Notes under the pieces: model-generated
What the model was told of the DNA's origin: nothing
The model's database searches: none
Seen by the model: only the letters and a program-made list of their open reading frames with translations
Assembly (NCBI GenBank): GCA_016791045.1
Contig: JAEUNO010000014.1
Location: 1 to 64,000, forward strand
DNA: 64,000 nt
Direction of reading: 5' to 3'
DNA from: Methyloversatilis sp.
Lineage (GTDB): Bacteria; Pseudomonadota; Gammaproteobacteria; Burkholderiales; Rhodocyclaceae
Position numbers and translations under genes: made by a program
In this document: positions 15,449-24,013 of the stretch, piece by piece
How the letters are laid out: the number at the start of each line of letters is the position of its first letter
Numbering within the stretch: position 1 is the first letter of the stretch

Positions 15449-17296
15449 ATGGCATGGACCCGTAAAATCCTCCGCGTAAATCTGACCGACCGCACCTGTA
15501 CGAGCGAGCCGCTCAACATGGAGTGGGCGCACGACTATCTGGGTCAGCGCGGTCTGGCGACGAAATACCTGGCGTCGGAAATCGATCCGAAGGTCGATCC
15601 GCTGTCGCCGGACAACAAGATCATCTGGGCGACCGGCCCGCTGACCGGCACGATGGCCTCCACCGGCGGCCGCTATTCCGTCGTCACCAAGGGCCCGCTG
15701 ACCGGCGCGATCGCCTGTTCGAACTCCGGCGGCTACTTCGGCGCCGAACTGAAGTTCGCCGGCTGGGACATGGTCATCATCGAGGGCCGTGCGTCAAGCC
15801 CGGTCTATCTGTCGATCGAGAACGACAAGGTCGAACTGCGCGATGCGTCCCATCTGTGGGGCAAGACCGTGTGGGAAACCGAAGGCCAGATCAAGTCGGA
15901 ACACCAGGACCCTCAGATCCGCGTGTCCTGCATCGGCCGCACGGGCGAGAACGGAGTGCTGTACGCCGCCATCGTCAATGACCTGCATCGTGCCGCCGGC
16001 CGCTCGGGCGTCGGCGCCGTCGCCGGGTCGAAGAACCTGAAGGCGATCGCGGTGCGCGGCACGCTCGGCGTCGGCAACATTGCCAACCCGAAGGAGTTCA
16101 TGAAGGTCACCTTCGAGAAGAAGAAGATCCTCAAGGAAAACGCGGTCACCGGTCAGGGACTGCCGACCTACGGCACGCAGGTGCTGATGAACGTGATCAA
16201 CGAAATCGGCGCCATGCCGACGCGCAACCACAAGGATGTGCAGTTCGAAGGCGCGCGCAAGATTTCGGCCGAAGCGATGCACGAGCCGCGCGAAAGCGAC
16301 GGCAAGGCGCAATTGATCAACAACCAGGCCTGTTTCGGCTGCACCATCGCCTGTGGCCGCATCTCCAAGATCGACGCCACGCACTACACCGTGGTCAACA
16401 GCCCGAAGTACTGGGGCGCATCCGGTGGTCTGGAATACGAAGCGGCGTGGGCGCTGGGCTGTGCCAATGGCGTCGATGATCTCGATGCGCTGCAGTACGC
16501 CACCATGCTCTGCAACGAAGACGGCTTCGACCCGATTTCCTTCGGCGCGACCATTGGTGCGGTGATGGAACTGTACGAAATGGGTGTGCTGACGAAGGAA
16601 GAGATCGGCATCGAAGCGCCTTTTGGATCCGCCAAGGCGCTGACCTACCTGACCGAAATCACTGCGCGCGGCGAAGGCTTCGGCAAGATCATCGGCCTCG
16701 GTTCGAAGCGTCTGTGCGAAAAGTACGGCCATCCGGAGCTGTCGATGTCGGTCAAGGGCCAGGAATTCCCGGCCTACGATGCGCGCGCGGTACAGGGCAT
16801 GGGCCTGACCTACGCAACATCGAACCGCGGTGCCTGCCACCTGCGTTCGTACACGATTTCGTCCGAAGTGCTGGGCATTCCGGTCAAGACCGATCCGCTG
16901 ACCACCGAAGGCAAGCCGGCCCTGGTCAAGGCGTTCCAGGACGCGACAGCGGTGGTCGATTCGACCGGCCTGTGCGTATTCACGACCTTCGCCTGGGCGC
17001 TTTCGGACATCCAGCCGCAGTTGCAGGCGGCGTGCGAAGGCGATTGGTCGATGGAAAAGCTGGACCTGATGGGCGAGCGCATCTGGAACATGGAGCGCCA
17101 GTTCAACAACGCAGCCGGCTTCACCCGCAAGGACGATGACCTGCCGGCCCGCCTGAAGACGGAAGCCGCCAAGGTCGGTCCGGCCAAGGGCCTGGTATCG
17201 GGTATCGACAAGATGATTCCCGAGTACTACGACCTGCGTGGCTGGGATACGGAAGGCCGTCCGACCGCCGAGACCGTCGCCCGCCTGGGCCTGTGA
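15449..17296 (+). CDS. aorB: Tungsten-type aldehyde:ferredoxin oxidoreductase catalytic subunit (AorB-like)
   Basis: This enzyme oxidises aldehydes to carboxylic acids using a tungsten or molybdenum bis-pyranopterin cofactor and one [4Fe-4S] cluster, in the cytoplasm. The 615-residue product is the usual AOR length. The N-terminal domain carries the typical LGQRGLATKYLASEI and WATGPLTGTMASTGGRYSVV blocks. The cluster motif is C295-X2-C298-X3-C302 (ACFGCTIACG) with C509 (STGLCVF) as likely fourth ligand. Its place next to alcohol dehydrogenases suggests it clears the aldehyde product. Metal identity (W rather than Mo) is inferred from the family. Confidence 0.93.
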   Translation: MAWTRKILRVNLTDRTCTSEPLNMEWAHDYLGQRGLATKYLASEIDPKVDPLSPDNKIIWATGPLTGTMASTGGRYSVVTKGPLTGAIACSNSGGYFGAELKFAGWDMVIIEGRASSPVYLSIENDKVELRDASHLWGKTVWETEGQIKSEHQDPQIRVSCIGRTGENGVLYAAIVNDLHRAAGRSGVGAVAGSKNLKAIAVRGTLGVGNIANPKEFMKVTFEKKKILKENAVTGQGLPTYGTQVLMNVINEIGAMPTRNHKDVQFEGARKISAEAMHEPRESDGKAQLINNQACFGCTIACGRISKIDATHYTVVNSPKYWGASGGLEYEAAWALGCANGVDDLDALQYATMLCNEDGFDPISFGATIGAVMELYEMGVLTKEEIGIEAPFGSAKALTYLTEITARGEGFGKIIGLGSKRLCEKYGHPELSMSVKGQEFPAYDARAVQGMGLTYATSNRGACHLRSYTISSEVLGIPVKTDPLTTEGKPALVKAFQDATAVVDSTGLCVFTTFAWALSDIQPQLQAACEGDWSMEKLDLMGERIWNMERQFNNAAGFTRKDDDLPARLKTEAAKVGPAKGLVSGIDKMIPEYYDLRGWDTEGRPTAETVARLGL

Positions 17297-17316
17297 TCGG
17301 GCACTACCCCTGACCT

Positions 17317-17340
17317 CGCCGCGCCCTTCGGGGCGCGGCG
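17317..17340 (+). other. Strong intercistronic hairpin between aorB and aorC
   Basis: CGCCGCGCCC pairs perfectly with GGGCGCGGCG across a TTCG tetraloop, a very stable RNA hairpin. There is no T run, and aorC begins 19 bases later, so it is more likely an mRNA-stability or attenuation element than a full terminator. Confidence 0.65.
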
Positions 17341-17359
17341 CATTTCGACTGGAACAAAC

Positions 17360-18631
17360 ATGAAACACGTGATCATCGGCAACGGCCCGGCCGGCGTGGT
17401 GGCCGCAGAGGCGCTGCGCCGCGCGGACGCTTCGGCCGACATCGTCATGATCGGCGATGAACCTGAGCGGCCGTATTCGCGCATGGCCATTCCCTATCTG
17501 CTGGTCGGCAACATCGAAGAGAAGGGCACCTGGCTGCGCAAGACCGACGGCCACTTCGAGTCGCTGCGCATTCGCGAAGTGCTCGGGCGCGCCAAGTCGG
17601 TCGACACCGTCAGCCGTACGGTTCATCTCGAGGACGGCACCGCACTGCCTTACGACAGGCTGCTGATCTGCACCGGGTCGCACCCGCTTCGCCTGCCCGT
17701 ACCGGGCATCGATTCGCCCAATGTTCACAGCTGCTGGACGCTTGAAGATGCGCGCCACATCGCCGCCAAGGCAAAGAAGGGTGCGCGCGTGCTGCAGATC
17801 GGCGCCGGCTTCATCGGCTGCATCATCATGGAGGCGCTGGCCTCGCGCGGCGTGAAGCTCGACATCGTCGAAATGGGCGACCGCATGGTGCCGCGCATGA
17901 TGACGTCCAAGGCGGGCAGCATGATCGCGCGCTGGGTCGAACAGAAGGGTGTGACCGTCCATACGAAGGCGCGTGTCACGGCGATCCGTCAGGACGGCGA
18001 TGCCCTGGTCGCCACGCTCGGTGACGGCAAGGAAGTGGTGGCCGACCTGATCATCGCAGCCGCAGGCGTCAAGCCCAATGTCGCTTTCCTCGAAGGCAGC
18101 GGCGTCGCCTGCGCGACCGGCATCCTGATCGACGAACGATGCGAAACCAATGTGCCGGGCGTGTTTGCCGCGGGCGACGTGGCGGAAGCGATCGATTTCT
18201 CGACCGGTGAACGCCTGGTCAACGCCATTCAGCCGAACGCAGTGGATCAGGGCCGCATCGCGGCCATGAACATGGCCGGTCGCAGCACGCAATCGCAGGG
18301 CACCATGGCGATCAACGTACTCGACACGCTGGGTCTGATCTCCGCATCCTTCGGCCAGTGGTGGGGTGCCGACGGTGGCGATGCGGTCGAAATGATCGAC
18401 GACAAGCGCTTCCGCTACATCAGCCTGCAGTTCAAGGAAGATGTACTGGTCGGCGCGACGTCGATCGGCCTGACCGACCACGTCGGTGTGCTGCGCGGTC
18501 TGATCCAGACGCGCACGCCGCTCGGTACCTGGAAGGAACGCCTGATGCAGGACCCGCTGCGCGTCATGGAAGCCTATCTGTCGAGCGCCCAGGCGCAGAG
18601 CGCTGCGCCGATCGCCGGGGTTGCGCACTGA
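17360..18631 (+). CDS. aorC: FAD-dependent NAD(P)-linked oxidoreductase subunit (AorC-like)
   Basis: This pyridine-nucleotide-disulfide-type flavoprotein probably transfers electrons between AorA and NAD. The 423-residue product has an N-terminal FAD-binding fold (KHVIIGNGPAGVVAAEALRR), a second nucleotide-binding fold (VLQIGAGFIGCIIMEALASR) and the late FAD motif TNVPGVFAAGDVAEA. It lacks the redox-active CXXXXC pair of true disulfide reductases, as expected for a ferredoxin or rubredoxin reductase-like member. It follows aorB by 63 bases and matches the third subunit of AorABC. Confidence 0.87.
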   Translation: MKHVIIGNGPAGVVAAEALRRADASADIVMIGDEPERPYSRMAIPYLLVGNIEEKGTWLRKTDGHFESLRIREVLGRAKSVDTVSRTVHLEDGTALPYDRLLICTGSHPLRLPVPGIDSPNVHSCWTLEDARHIAAKAKKGARVLQIGAGFIGCIIMEALASRGVKLDIVEMGDRMVPRMMTSKAGSMIARWVEQKGVTVHTKARVTAIRQDGDALVATLGDGKEVVADLIIAAAGVKPNVAFLEGSGVACATGILIDERCETNVPGVFAAGDVAEAIDFSTGERLVNAIQPNAVDQGRIAAMNMAGRSTQSQGTMAINVLDTLGLISASFGQWWGADGGDAVEMIDDKRFRYISLQFKEDVLVGATSIGLTDHVGVLRGLIQTRTPLGTWKERLMQDPLRVMEAYLSSAQAQSAAPIAGVAH

Positions 18632-18633
18632 CG

Positions 18634-18888
18634 ATGCGGGTGACGCTGAAGCTCTATGCCTCGCTGTCGGATCATCTGCCGGACGAGGCGAAGCGCACCA
18701 ACGAGTGGCCGATGGAGGTCGCCGACGGCACCACCGTCGGCGACCTGATCGATCGCCATCAGCTGCCCAAGCGGCTGGTTCATCTGGTGCTGGTGAATGG
18801 TCATTACATTCCGCCAGCCAGCCGCGAAGCGCATCCGCTGGTCGAGAATGACGTACTGGCCATCTGGCCGCCGGTGGCCGGAGGGTGA
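18634..18888 (+). CDS. MoaD/ThiS-like ubiquitin-fold sulfur carrier
   Basis: This 84-residue protein of the MoaD/ThiS family ends in the Gly-Gly tail needed for thiocarboxylation (WPPVAGG). MoaD-type proteins donate sulfur to the dithiolene group of the pyranopterin that holds tungsten or molybdenum. It starts two bases after aorC and probably serves cofactor assembly for this AOR. Motifs along the fold include LKLYASLSDHLP, GTTVGDLIDRHQLP, HLVLVNGHYIPP and ENDVLAIWPP. Confidence 0.88.
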   Translation: MRVTLKLYASLSDHLPDEAKRTNEWPMEVADGTTVGDLIDRHQLPKRLVHLVLVNGHYIPPASREAHPLVENDVLAIWPPVAGG

Positions 18889-18890
18889 GC

Positions 18891-19193
18891 ATGGCGTTTC
18901 CGCTGAAGCCGGCCGAACTGGAGTCGGGGTGCGTCGAGCGCGTCATGAGCATCGGTCGCGCCGAATTCTTCGACATGCTGCCCGGCGCGGTCGGTCTGCC
19001 ACTGGTGCATCGTGGCGAGCAGGTCAGCGGCAAGACCTGGCGACTGACGGCCGAGGAACTGCCTGCGCTGAACATCGGCCTGCTCAGCCTTCCAAGATTG
19101 CGCGTGCAGATCGAGTTTCCGTCCCGCGATGGCGCCGTGATGCAGGATTTCATGGCGCGCTTCGACCGCCACTTCCAGCGCGGCGGCGGCTAA
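18891..19193 (+). CDS. Small conserved-looking protein of the aor operon, unknown function
   Basis: This 100-residue soluble protein contains SGCVERVMSIGRAEFFDMLPG and ends ARFDRHFQRGGG. It has no membrane segment, signal or cysteine pair, and I do not recognise a named family. It follows the MoaD-like gene by two bases; ATG 18891 is chosen over GTG 18885 because GGAGGG at 18880-18885 is well placed for it. Aromatoleum aor operons also carry extra small genes after aorC, so a role in cofactor insertion or enzyme maturation is plausible but unproven. Confidence 0.7.
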   Translation: MAFPLKPAELESGCVERVMSIGRAEFFDMLPGAVGLPLVHRGEQVSGKTWRLTAEELPALNIGLLSLPRLRVQIEFPSRDGAVMQDFMARFDRHFQRGGG

Positions 19194-19239
19194 TTTGCCG
19201 CCGGTGTCGCCCAAGCCGGGCGGCTCGGGGTATCATTCG

Positions 19240-19346
19240 GCGTGGCGGGTCTCCCCGCATCGTGGCGCGGTGAATCTGGTCAGGTCCGGAAGGAAGCAGC
19301 CACAGCTGCTCACCATGAGTGCCGGGGGTCAGGCTCGCCACCCCTC
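19240..19346 (+). ncRNA. ffs: Signal recognition particle RNA, small bacterial (4.5S) type
   Basis: The apical signature GTCAGGTCCGGAAGGAAGCA (19279-19298) is the conserved SRP RNA domain that binds Ffh. The flanking ends (GTGGCGGGTC near 19242 and GGCTCGCCAC near 19332) pair to close the rod, and a T run at 19348-19353 ends it. TATCAT at 19231-19236 is a candidate -10 box. The gene lies just before dnaX, a common arrangement in proteobacteria. Ends are approximate. Confidence 0.92.
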
Positions 19347-19403
19347 CTTTTTTGCTGGATCCGTCTCCCGGGTTTCCATCCTTCCCCTCCCGCCAGCGTT
19401 CCG

Positions 19404-21113
19404 ATGAGTTATCAGGTTCTAGCGCGCAAGTGGCGTCCCCGCAGCTTCGACACGCTGATCGGTCAGGACCACGTCGTGCGCGCGCTGACCCATACCCTGG
19501 AACAGCAGCGCCTGCATCACGCCTATCTGTTCACCGGCACGCGCGGCGTCGGCAAGACGACGATCGCCCGCATTCTCGCCAAGAGCCTGAACTGCGACAC
19601 CGGCATCACGGCGAAACCTTGCGGCGTCTGTGCCGCCTGTACCGAGATCGACGCCGGTCGCTTCGTTGACTACGTCGAGATGGACGCTGCGTCCAACCGC
19701 AGCGTCGACGACATGGCGGCCCTGCTCGAAAAGGCGGCTTACGCCCCGGCGCGCGGCCGCTACAAGGTCTACATGATCGACGAAGTCCACATGCTGACCG
19801 GTCACGCCTTCAACGCGATGCTGAAGACGCTCGAAGAGCCGCCCGAGCATGTGAAATTCATCCTCGCGACGACCGATCCGCAGAAGATTCCGGTCACGGT
19901 GCTGAGCCGCTGCCTGCAGTTCAACCTGAAGCAGATGCAGCCGGACGCGATCGTGCGTCACCTGTCCGCCGTGCTCGACGCCGAACAGGTCGAGTACGAG
20001 CCGGCGGCACTGCGGCCGATTTCCAAGGGCGCTGCCGGATCGATGCGCGACGCGCTGTCGTTGCTCGACCAGGCGATCGCCCATGGTGCCGGCCGGCTGA
20101 TCGAGCAGGATGTGCTCGACATGCTGGGCACCGTCGGTGACGAACACCTCTACCTCGTGCTCGATGCGCTCATCGCCGGCGACGGCGCCGCATTGATGGT
20201 GCTGACCGAACAGATGCGCGCGCGCAGCGTCGATTTCGATCAGGCGCTGCGCGAGCTGGCCGTGCTGCTGCACCGTGTCGCCATGGCGCAGCGGGTGCCC
20301 GACGCCATCACCGATGAGGCCGAGCGCGTGCGTCTGGCGCCCTACGTCGCGGCGATGGATGCCGAATCGGTGCAGCTGGCCTACCAGATCGTCGTGCAGG
20401 GCTGCAATGATCTGCCGATGGCGCCCGACGAGGTGACCGGCTTTTCAATGACCTTGCTGCGCCTGCTGGCGTTCCGTCCCGACACGCCGCCGCCGCTGGC
20501 GGCCACGCCGCGCGGTCAGAGTGCCGCGCTGCAGGCGCCACCGCGCGTGGCCCGCGCCAGCGCGCCGCTGCCGCCGGTCGTCGCGCCGACGCCAGCCGTC
20601 GCGCTCGTGCCGGTCGAGCGCGAACCGCTCGCCCAGGTATCCGCGTCGCCGCACGTCGAGGCACCTTCGGCGTTTGCGTCCGATGCGGTGCCTTCGCCCG
20701 CGCCCGCGGAAGTCCAGGCCGTCGGTGCGGTGCTGCACTCCAACGAAGAATGGCATGCACTGGTCGACCGGCTCGACATCGTGGCGCTGACGCGCCAGCT
20801 CGCGCACCAGTGCGAATGGCTGGGCAGCGACGGCGGACGCATCCGCCTGCGCCTGCCGCGCGAGATGGCACATCTGGTCAGCAGCGCGCAGGACAAGTTG
20901 CGCGCCGCCGTGCAGGCTGCGCTCGGCGTGCCCGTGCAACTGCAGTTCGAACACGGTGCCCCGGTGTCGCAGACCGTGGCGCAGCGACTGTCCGCCGAAC
21001 AGCAGGCGCGCGAGCAGCAGGCGCGCGAGGCGATGCGGAACGACCCCTTCGTTCAGCAGGTCATTGAACAGTTCGATGCCCGGCTGATCGAAGACTCGAT
21101 AAAACCACTTTGA
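19404..21113 (+). CDS. dnaX: DNA polymerase III subunit gamma/tau
   Basis: This is the clamp-loader ATPase of the replicative polymerase. The 569-residue product starts [20 protein letters not shown] and contains Walker A (GTRGVGKTT), a zinc-binding cysteine cluster (NCDTG...[10 protein letters not shown]), Walker B ([12 protein letters not shown]) and sensor 1 ([18 protein letters not shown]). A proline- and alanine-rich linker (around residues 350-440) joins domains III and V, typical of tau. I saw no A-rich slippery site like that of E. coli. It is followed by ybaB and recR, the standard dnaX-ybaB-recR cluster. Confidence 0.96.
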   Translation: MSYQVLARKWRPRSFDTLIGQDHVVRALTHTLEQQRLHHAYLFTGTRGVGKTTIARILAKSLNCDTGITAKPCGVCAACTEIDAGRFVDYVEMDAASNRSVDDMAALLEKAAYAPARGRYKVYMIDEVHMLTGHAFNAMLKTLEEPPEHVKFILATTDPQKIPVTVLSRCLQFNLKQMQPDAIVRHLSAVLDAEQVEYEPAALRPISKGAAGSMRDALSLLDQAIAHGAGRLIEQDVLDMLGTVGDEHLYLVLDALIAGDGAALMVLTEQMRARSVDFDQALRELAVLLHRVAMAQRVPDAITDEAERVRLAPYVAAMDAESVQLAYQIVVQGCNDLPMAPDEVTGFSMTLLRLLAFRPDTPPPLAATPRGQSAALQAPPRVARASAPLPPVVAPTPAVALVPVEREPLAQVSASPHVEAPSAFASDAVPSPAPAEVQAVGAVLHSNEEWHALVDRLDIVALTRQLAHQCEWLGSDGGRIRLRLPREMAHLVSSAQDKLRAAVQAALGVPVQLQFEHGAPVSQTVAQRLSAEQQAREQQAREAMRNDPFVQQVIEQFDARLIEDSIKPL

Positions 21114-21123
21114 GGATCGCACC

Positions 21124-21447
21124 ATGATGAAAGGTGGCATCGGTGGCCTGATGAAACAGGCCCAGCAGATGCAGGAAAACATGAAGAAGATGCAGGACCA
21201 GCTGGCGACCGTGGAGGTCGAGGGCCAGTCCGGTGCCGGCATGGTGAAGGTCGTCATGACCTGCAAGCACGACGTGCGTCGCGTCAGCATCGACCCGTCG
21301 GTCATGGATGACCGCGAAATGCTCGAAGATCTGCTCGCCGCCGCGGTGAACGACGCAGTGCGTCGGGTCGAGGCGACCACGGCAGAGAAGATGGCCGGCT
21401 TCACGTCCGGCCTGAACCTGCCGCCCGGCTTCAAGCTGCCGTTCTGA
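21124..21447 (+). CDS. ybaB: YbaB/EbfC family nucleoid-associated DNA-binding protein
   Basis: This small dimeric DNA-binding protein has 107 residues. It begins with [20 protein letters not shown], a helical segment typical of YbaB, and continues with [20 protein letters not shown] and ending [10 protein letters not shown]. It lies 10 bases after dnaX and 16 before recR. Two adjacent ATG codons (21124, 21127) are possible starts. Confidence 0.95.
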   Translation: MMKGGIGGLMKQAQQMQENMKKMQDQLATVEVEGQSGAGMVKVVMTCKHDVRRVSIDPSVMDDREMLEDLLAAAVNDAVRRVEATTAEKMAGFTSGLNLPPGFKLPF

Positions 21448-21463
21448 TTCCCGTGCTGCGCGG

Positions 21464-22057
21464 ATGACGCCGGGTGTACTCGACGAGCTGGTGAACGCCC
21501 TGCGCTGCCTGCCATCGGTCGGCCCGAAAAGCGCGCAGCGCATGGCGTTTCATCTGCTGCAGCGCGATCGGCAGGGCGCCGAAAAGCTGGCCCGCGCGCT
21601 CGGCCAGGCGTTGACCCGGCTGCACAATTGCGTGCGCTGCAATACCTTCACCGAACTTGAGGTGTGCGAGCGCTGTGCCTCGCCGCGCCGCGATGCGTCG
21701 CTGCTGTGCGTCGTCGAAAGTCCGGCTGACATGCTGATGATGGAGCAGACGCAGAGCTATGCCGGCCTGTATTACTGCCTGATGGGGCGCATCGCGCCGC
21801 TGGAAGGTGTCGGCCCGCGCGAACTGCGTCTCGAGCGCCTGCTGGAACGTGCGGCCGATCCGCAGGTGACCGAAGTCATTCTGGCCACCAATTTCACCAA
21901 CGAAGGCGAAGCCACCGCGCACTACCTGGGCGAAATGCTGCGTGCGCGCGGCCTCGCAGTAAGCCGCATCGCGCGTGGCCTGCCGGTCGGTGGCGAACTG
22001 GAACACACCGACATCGGCACCATCGCCCAGGCGCTGTCGGAGCGCCGGCCGGCATGA
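21464..22057 (+). CDS. recR: Recombination mediator protein RecR
   Basis: RecR acts with RecO in loading RecA on gapped DNA. The 197-residue product has the N-terminal helix-hairpin-helix ([20 protein letters not shown]), a four-cysteine zinc finger ([16 protein letters not shown]) and the TOPRIM domain ([31 protein letters not shown]). Full length for the family. The stop overlaps the start of the CoA transferase gene by four bases. Confidence 0.96.
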   Translation: MTPGVLDELVNALRCLPSVGPKSAQRMAFHLLQRDRQGAEKLARALGQALTRLHNCVRCNTFTELEVCERCASPRRDASLLCVVESPADMLMMEQTQSYAGLYYCLMGRIAPLEGVGPRELRLERLLERAADPQVTEVILATNFTNEGEATAHYLGEMLRARGLAVSRIARGLPVGGELEHTDIGTIAQALSERRPA

Positions 22058-23268
22058 GTGATCCGGCTGTCAGACCGCTGTCCGGCGTGAAAGTGGTCGA
22101 ACTGGGCACCTTGATCGCCGGCCCGTTCGCGTCGCGCATCCTGGCCGAATTCGGCGCCGAAGTGGTCAAGATCGAGTCGCCCGATGGCGGCGATCCGCTG
22201 CGCAAGTGGCGCCTGCTCTATGAAGGCACGTCGCTGTGGTGGTTCGTGCAGGCGCGCAACAAGAAATCGGTCACGCTCAACCTGAAGCACCCGGACGGTC
22301 TGGACGTGCTGCGTCGTCTGCTGGCCGACGCCGACATACTGGTTGAAAACTTCCGCCCGGGCGTGCTCGACAAGCTGGGCCTGCCGGAAGCCGTGCTGCG
22401 CGAACTCAATCCCTCGCTGGTCATCGTCCGCCTGTCGGGATTCGGCCAGACCGGCCCGATGGCAGAACAGCCCGGTTTCGGCGCCATCGGCGAATCGATG
22501 GGCGGCCTGCGCTACATCACCGGTTTCCCGGACCGACCGCCGGTCAAGGTCGGCATTTCGATCGGCGATTCGATCGCCGCACTGTGGGGCGTCATCGGCG
22601 CGCTGATGGCCCTGCGCCACCGCGATGCCACCGGCGGGCGCGGCGCGGGGCAGGGCCAGACCGTTGACGTCGCCCTGTACGAGGCCGTTTTCGCGATGAT
22701 GGAAAGCATGTTGCCGGAGTTCGACGTGTTCGGCTTCATCCGCGGCCGGACCGGCAACATCATGCCCGGCATCACGCCCTCGAACACCCACACTGCGCGT
22801 GACGGCCGCCACATCATCATCGGCGGCAATGGCGACGCGATCTTCAAGCGCCTGATGGGGGCCGTCGGTCGCGCCGATCTCGCCGCCGACCCCTCGCTCG
22901 CCGACAACGCCGGTCGCGACGCGCGACGCGACGAAATCTATGCACTGATCGACGCCTGGGTCGCCGGGCGCGATGGCGACGAAGTGCTGCGCGTGCTGGG
23001 CGAGGCCGACGTACCGGTCAGCCGGGTCTATTCGATCGAGGACATCGTCGCCGATCCGCAGTATCTCGCGCGCGCAATGTTCGAAACGCTGGAACTGCCG
23101 GACGGACGACCATTCAAAGCGCCAGCGGTGATGCCGCGGCTGTCGGAAACGCCCGGGGGGACGGACTGGATCGGTCCGGAACTCGGCGCGCACACCGACG
23201 AGGTACTTACCGGACTTGGCATCGACCCGGCGCGCATCGCGCGCATGCGAGAACAGGGTGCGCTGTGA
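22054..23268 (+). CDS. CaiB/BaiF (class III) CoA transferase
   Basis: This 404-residue formyl-CoA-transferase-type enzyme would move CoA between carboxylic acids. Family features visible are [20 protein letters not shown], the [11 protein letters not shown] block, [29 protein letters not shown] and the likely catalytic aspartate in [15 protein letters not shown]. The acyl donor and acceptor cannot be told; the sequence resembles SUGCT-type members. It overlaps recR by four bases and is therefore probably co-expressed with it. Confidence 0.88.
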   Translation: MSDPAVRPLSGVKVVELGTLIAGPFASRILAEFGAEVVKIESPDGGDPLRKWRLLYEGTSLWWFVQARNKKSVTLNLKHPDGLDVLRRLLADADILVENFRPGVLDKLGLPEAVLRELNPSLVIVRLSGFGQTGPMAEQPGFGAIGESMGGLRYITGFPDRPPVKVGISIGDSIAALWGVIGALMALRHRDATGGRGAGQGQTVDVALYEAVFAMMESMLPEFDVFGFIRGRTGNIMPGITPSNTHTARDGRHIIIGGNGDAIFKRLMGAVGRADLAADPSLADNAGRDARRDEIYALIDAWVAGRDGDEVLRVLGEADVPVSRVYSIEDIVADPQYLARAMFETLELPDGRPFKAPAVMPRLSETPGGTDWIGPELGAHTDEVLTGLGIDPARIARMREQGAL

Positions 23269-23332
23269 GCCGATACGCCGCTCTACGGGCCTGCATCGCG
23301 CGGTTCCGTCGCATCTGAAGGCAGTCAGGGGT

Positions 23333-23361
23333 TTAAAGCAGTGGTCGCTTGGGGGTATAAT
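23333..23361 (+). promoter_or_regulatory. Probable sigma-70 promoter of petABC
   Basis: A perfect -10 box TATAAT (23356-23361) lies 17 bases after a weak -35 TTAAAG (23333-23338), 40 bases before the petA start. Confidence 0.6.
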
Positions 23362-23401
23362 CGCAGGTTGCGCAGAATCAATTGTTTCGACGGGGTGAAG
23401 C

Positions 23402-24010
23402 ATGAGTGGCAATGAGAAAAAAATGGATTGCGGGCGCCGCAATCTGCTCGTGGCAACCGCCTGTGCGGGTGGCGTCGCAGGACTTGCAGTCGCAGTTCCC
23501 TTTCTGACCAGTCTGGCGCCTTCGGAACGCGCGAAAGCGGCCGGCGCTCCGGTAGAGGTGGATGTATCCAAACTCGCTCCGGGCGAAATGACCACCGTCG
23601 AGTGGCAGGGCAAACCGGTCTGGATCCTGCGTCGCACGCCGGAACAGCTCGAAGCCCTCACGAAGATCGAGGAAAAGCTGGCGGATCCCAAATCGGAACG
23701 CAACCCGTCCGAATTCACACCCGAATACGCCCGCAACGTGCAGCGCGCTCGCGAAGATCGCGCCGAGTTCGCGGTGCTCGTGGCGATCTGTACCCATCTC
23801 GGCTGTTCGCCTTCGGGCCCGTTCGCATCGGGTTCGAACGCACAGCTCGGCGACGTCGCCGGATTCGTGTGCCCCTGCCACGGTTCGAGCTTCGACCTCG
23901 CAGGTCGCGTATTCAAGGCAATGCCGGCGCCGGACAACCTCGCGGTGCCGCCGTACATGTTCCTGTCCGACAGCCGAATCCTGGTCGGCCAGGACACCAA
24001 GGAGGGTTGA
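23402..24010 (+). CDS. petA: Ubiquinol-cytochrome c reductase, Rieske iron-sulfur subunit
   Basis: This is the Rieske [2Fe-2S] protein of the cytochrome bc1 complex, which passes electrons from quinol to cytochrome c1. The 202-residue product has a twin-arginine N-terminal membrane anchor (CGRRNLLVATACAGGVAGLA), consistent with Tat export of a folded Rieske protein. The cluster ligands are visible as CTHLGC and CPCHGSSFD. First gene of petABC, which would also receive electrons upstream of the cytochromes used by the PQQ enzymes. Confidence 0.96.
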   Translation: MSGNEKKMDCGRRNLLVATACAGGVAGLAVAVPFLTSLAPSERAKAAGAPVEVDVSKLAPGEMTTVEWQGKPVWILRRTPEQLEALTKIEEKLADPKSERNPSEFTPEYARNVQRAREDRAEFAVLVAICTHLGCSPSGPFASGSNAQLGDVAGFVCPCHGSSFDLAGRVFKAMPAPDNLAVPPYMFLSDSRILVGQDTKEG

Positions 24011-24013
24011 GCG

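Noticed and set aside
15794-19153. A 1119-codon minus-strand frame opposite the aor operon
   Set aside because: It spans several well-supported sense genes and their intergenic hairpin; composition is that of an antisense shadow.
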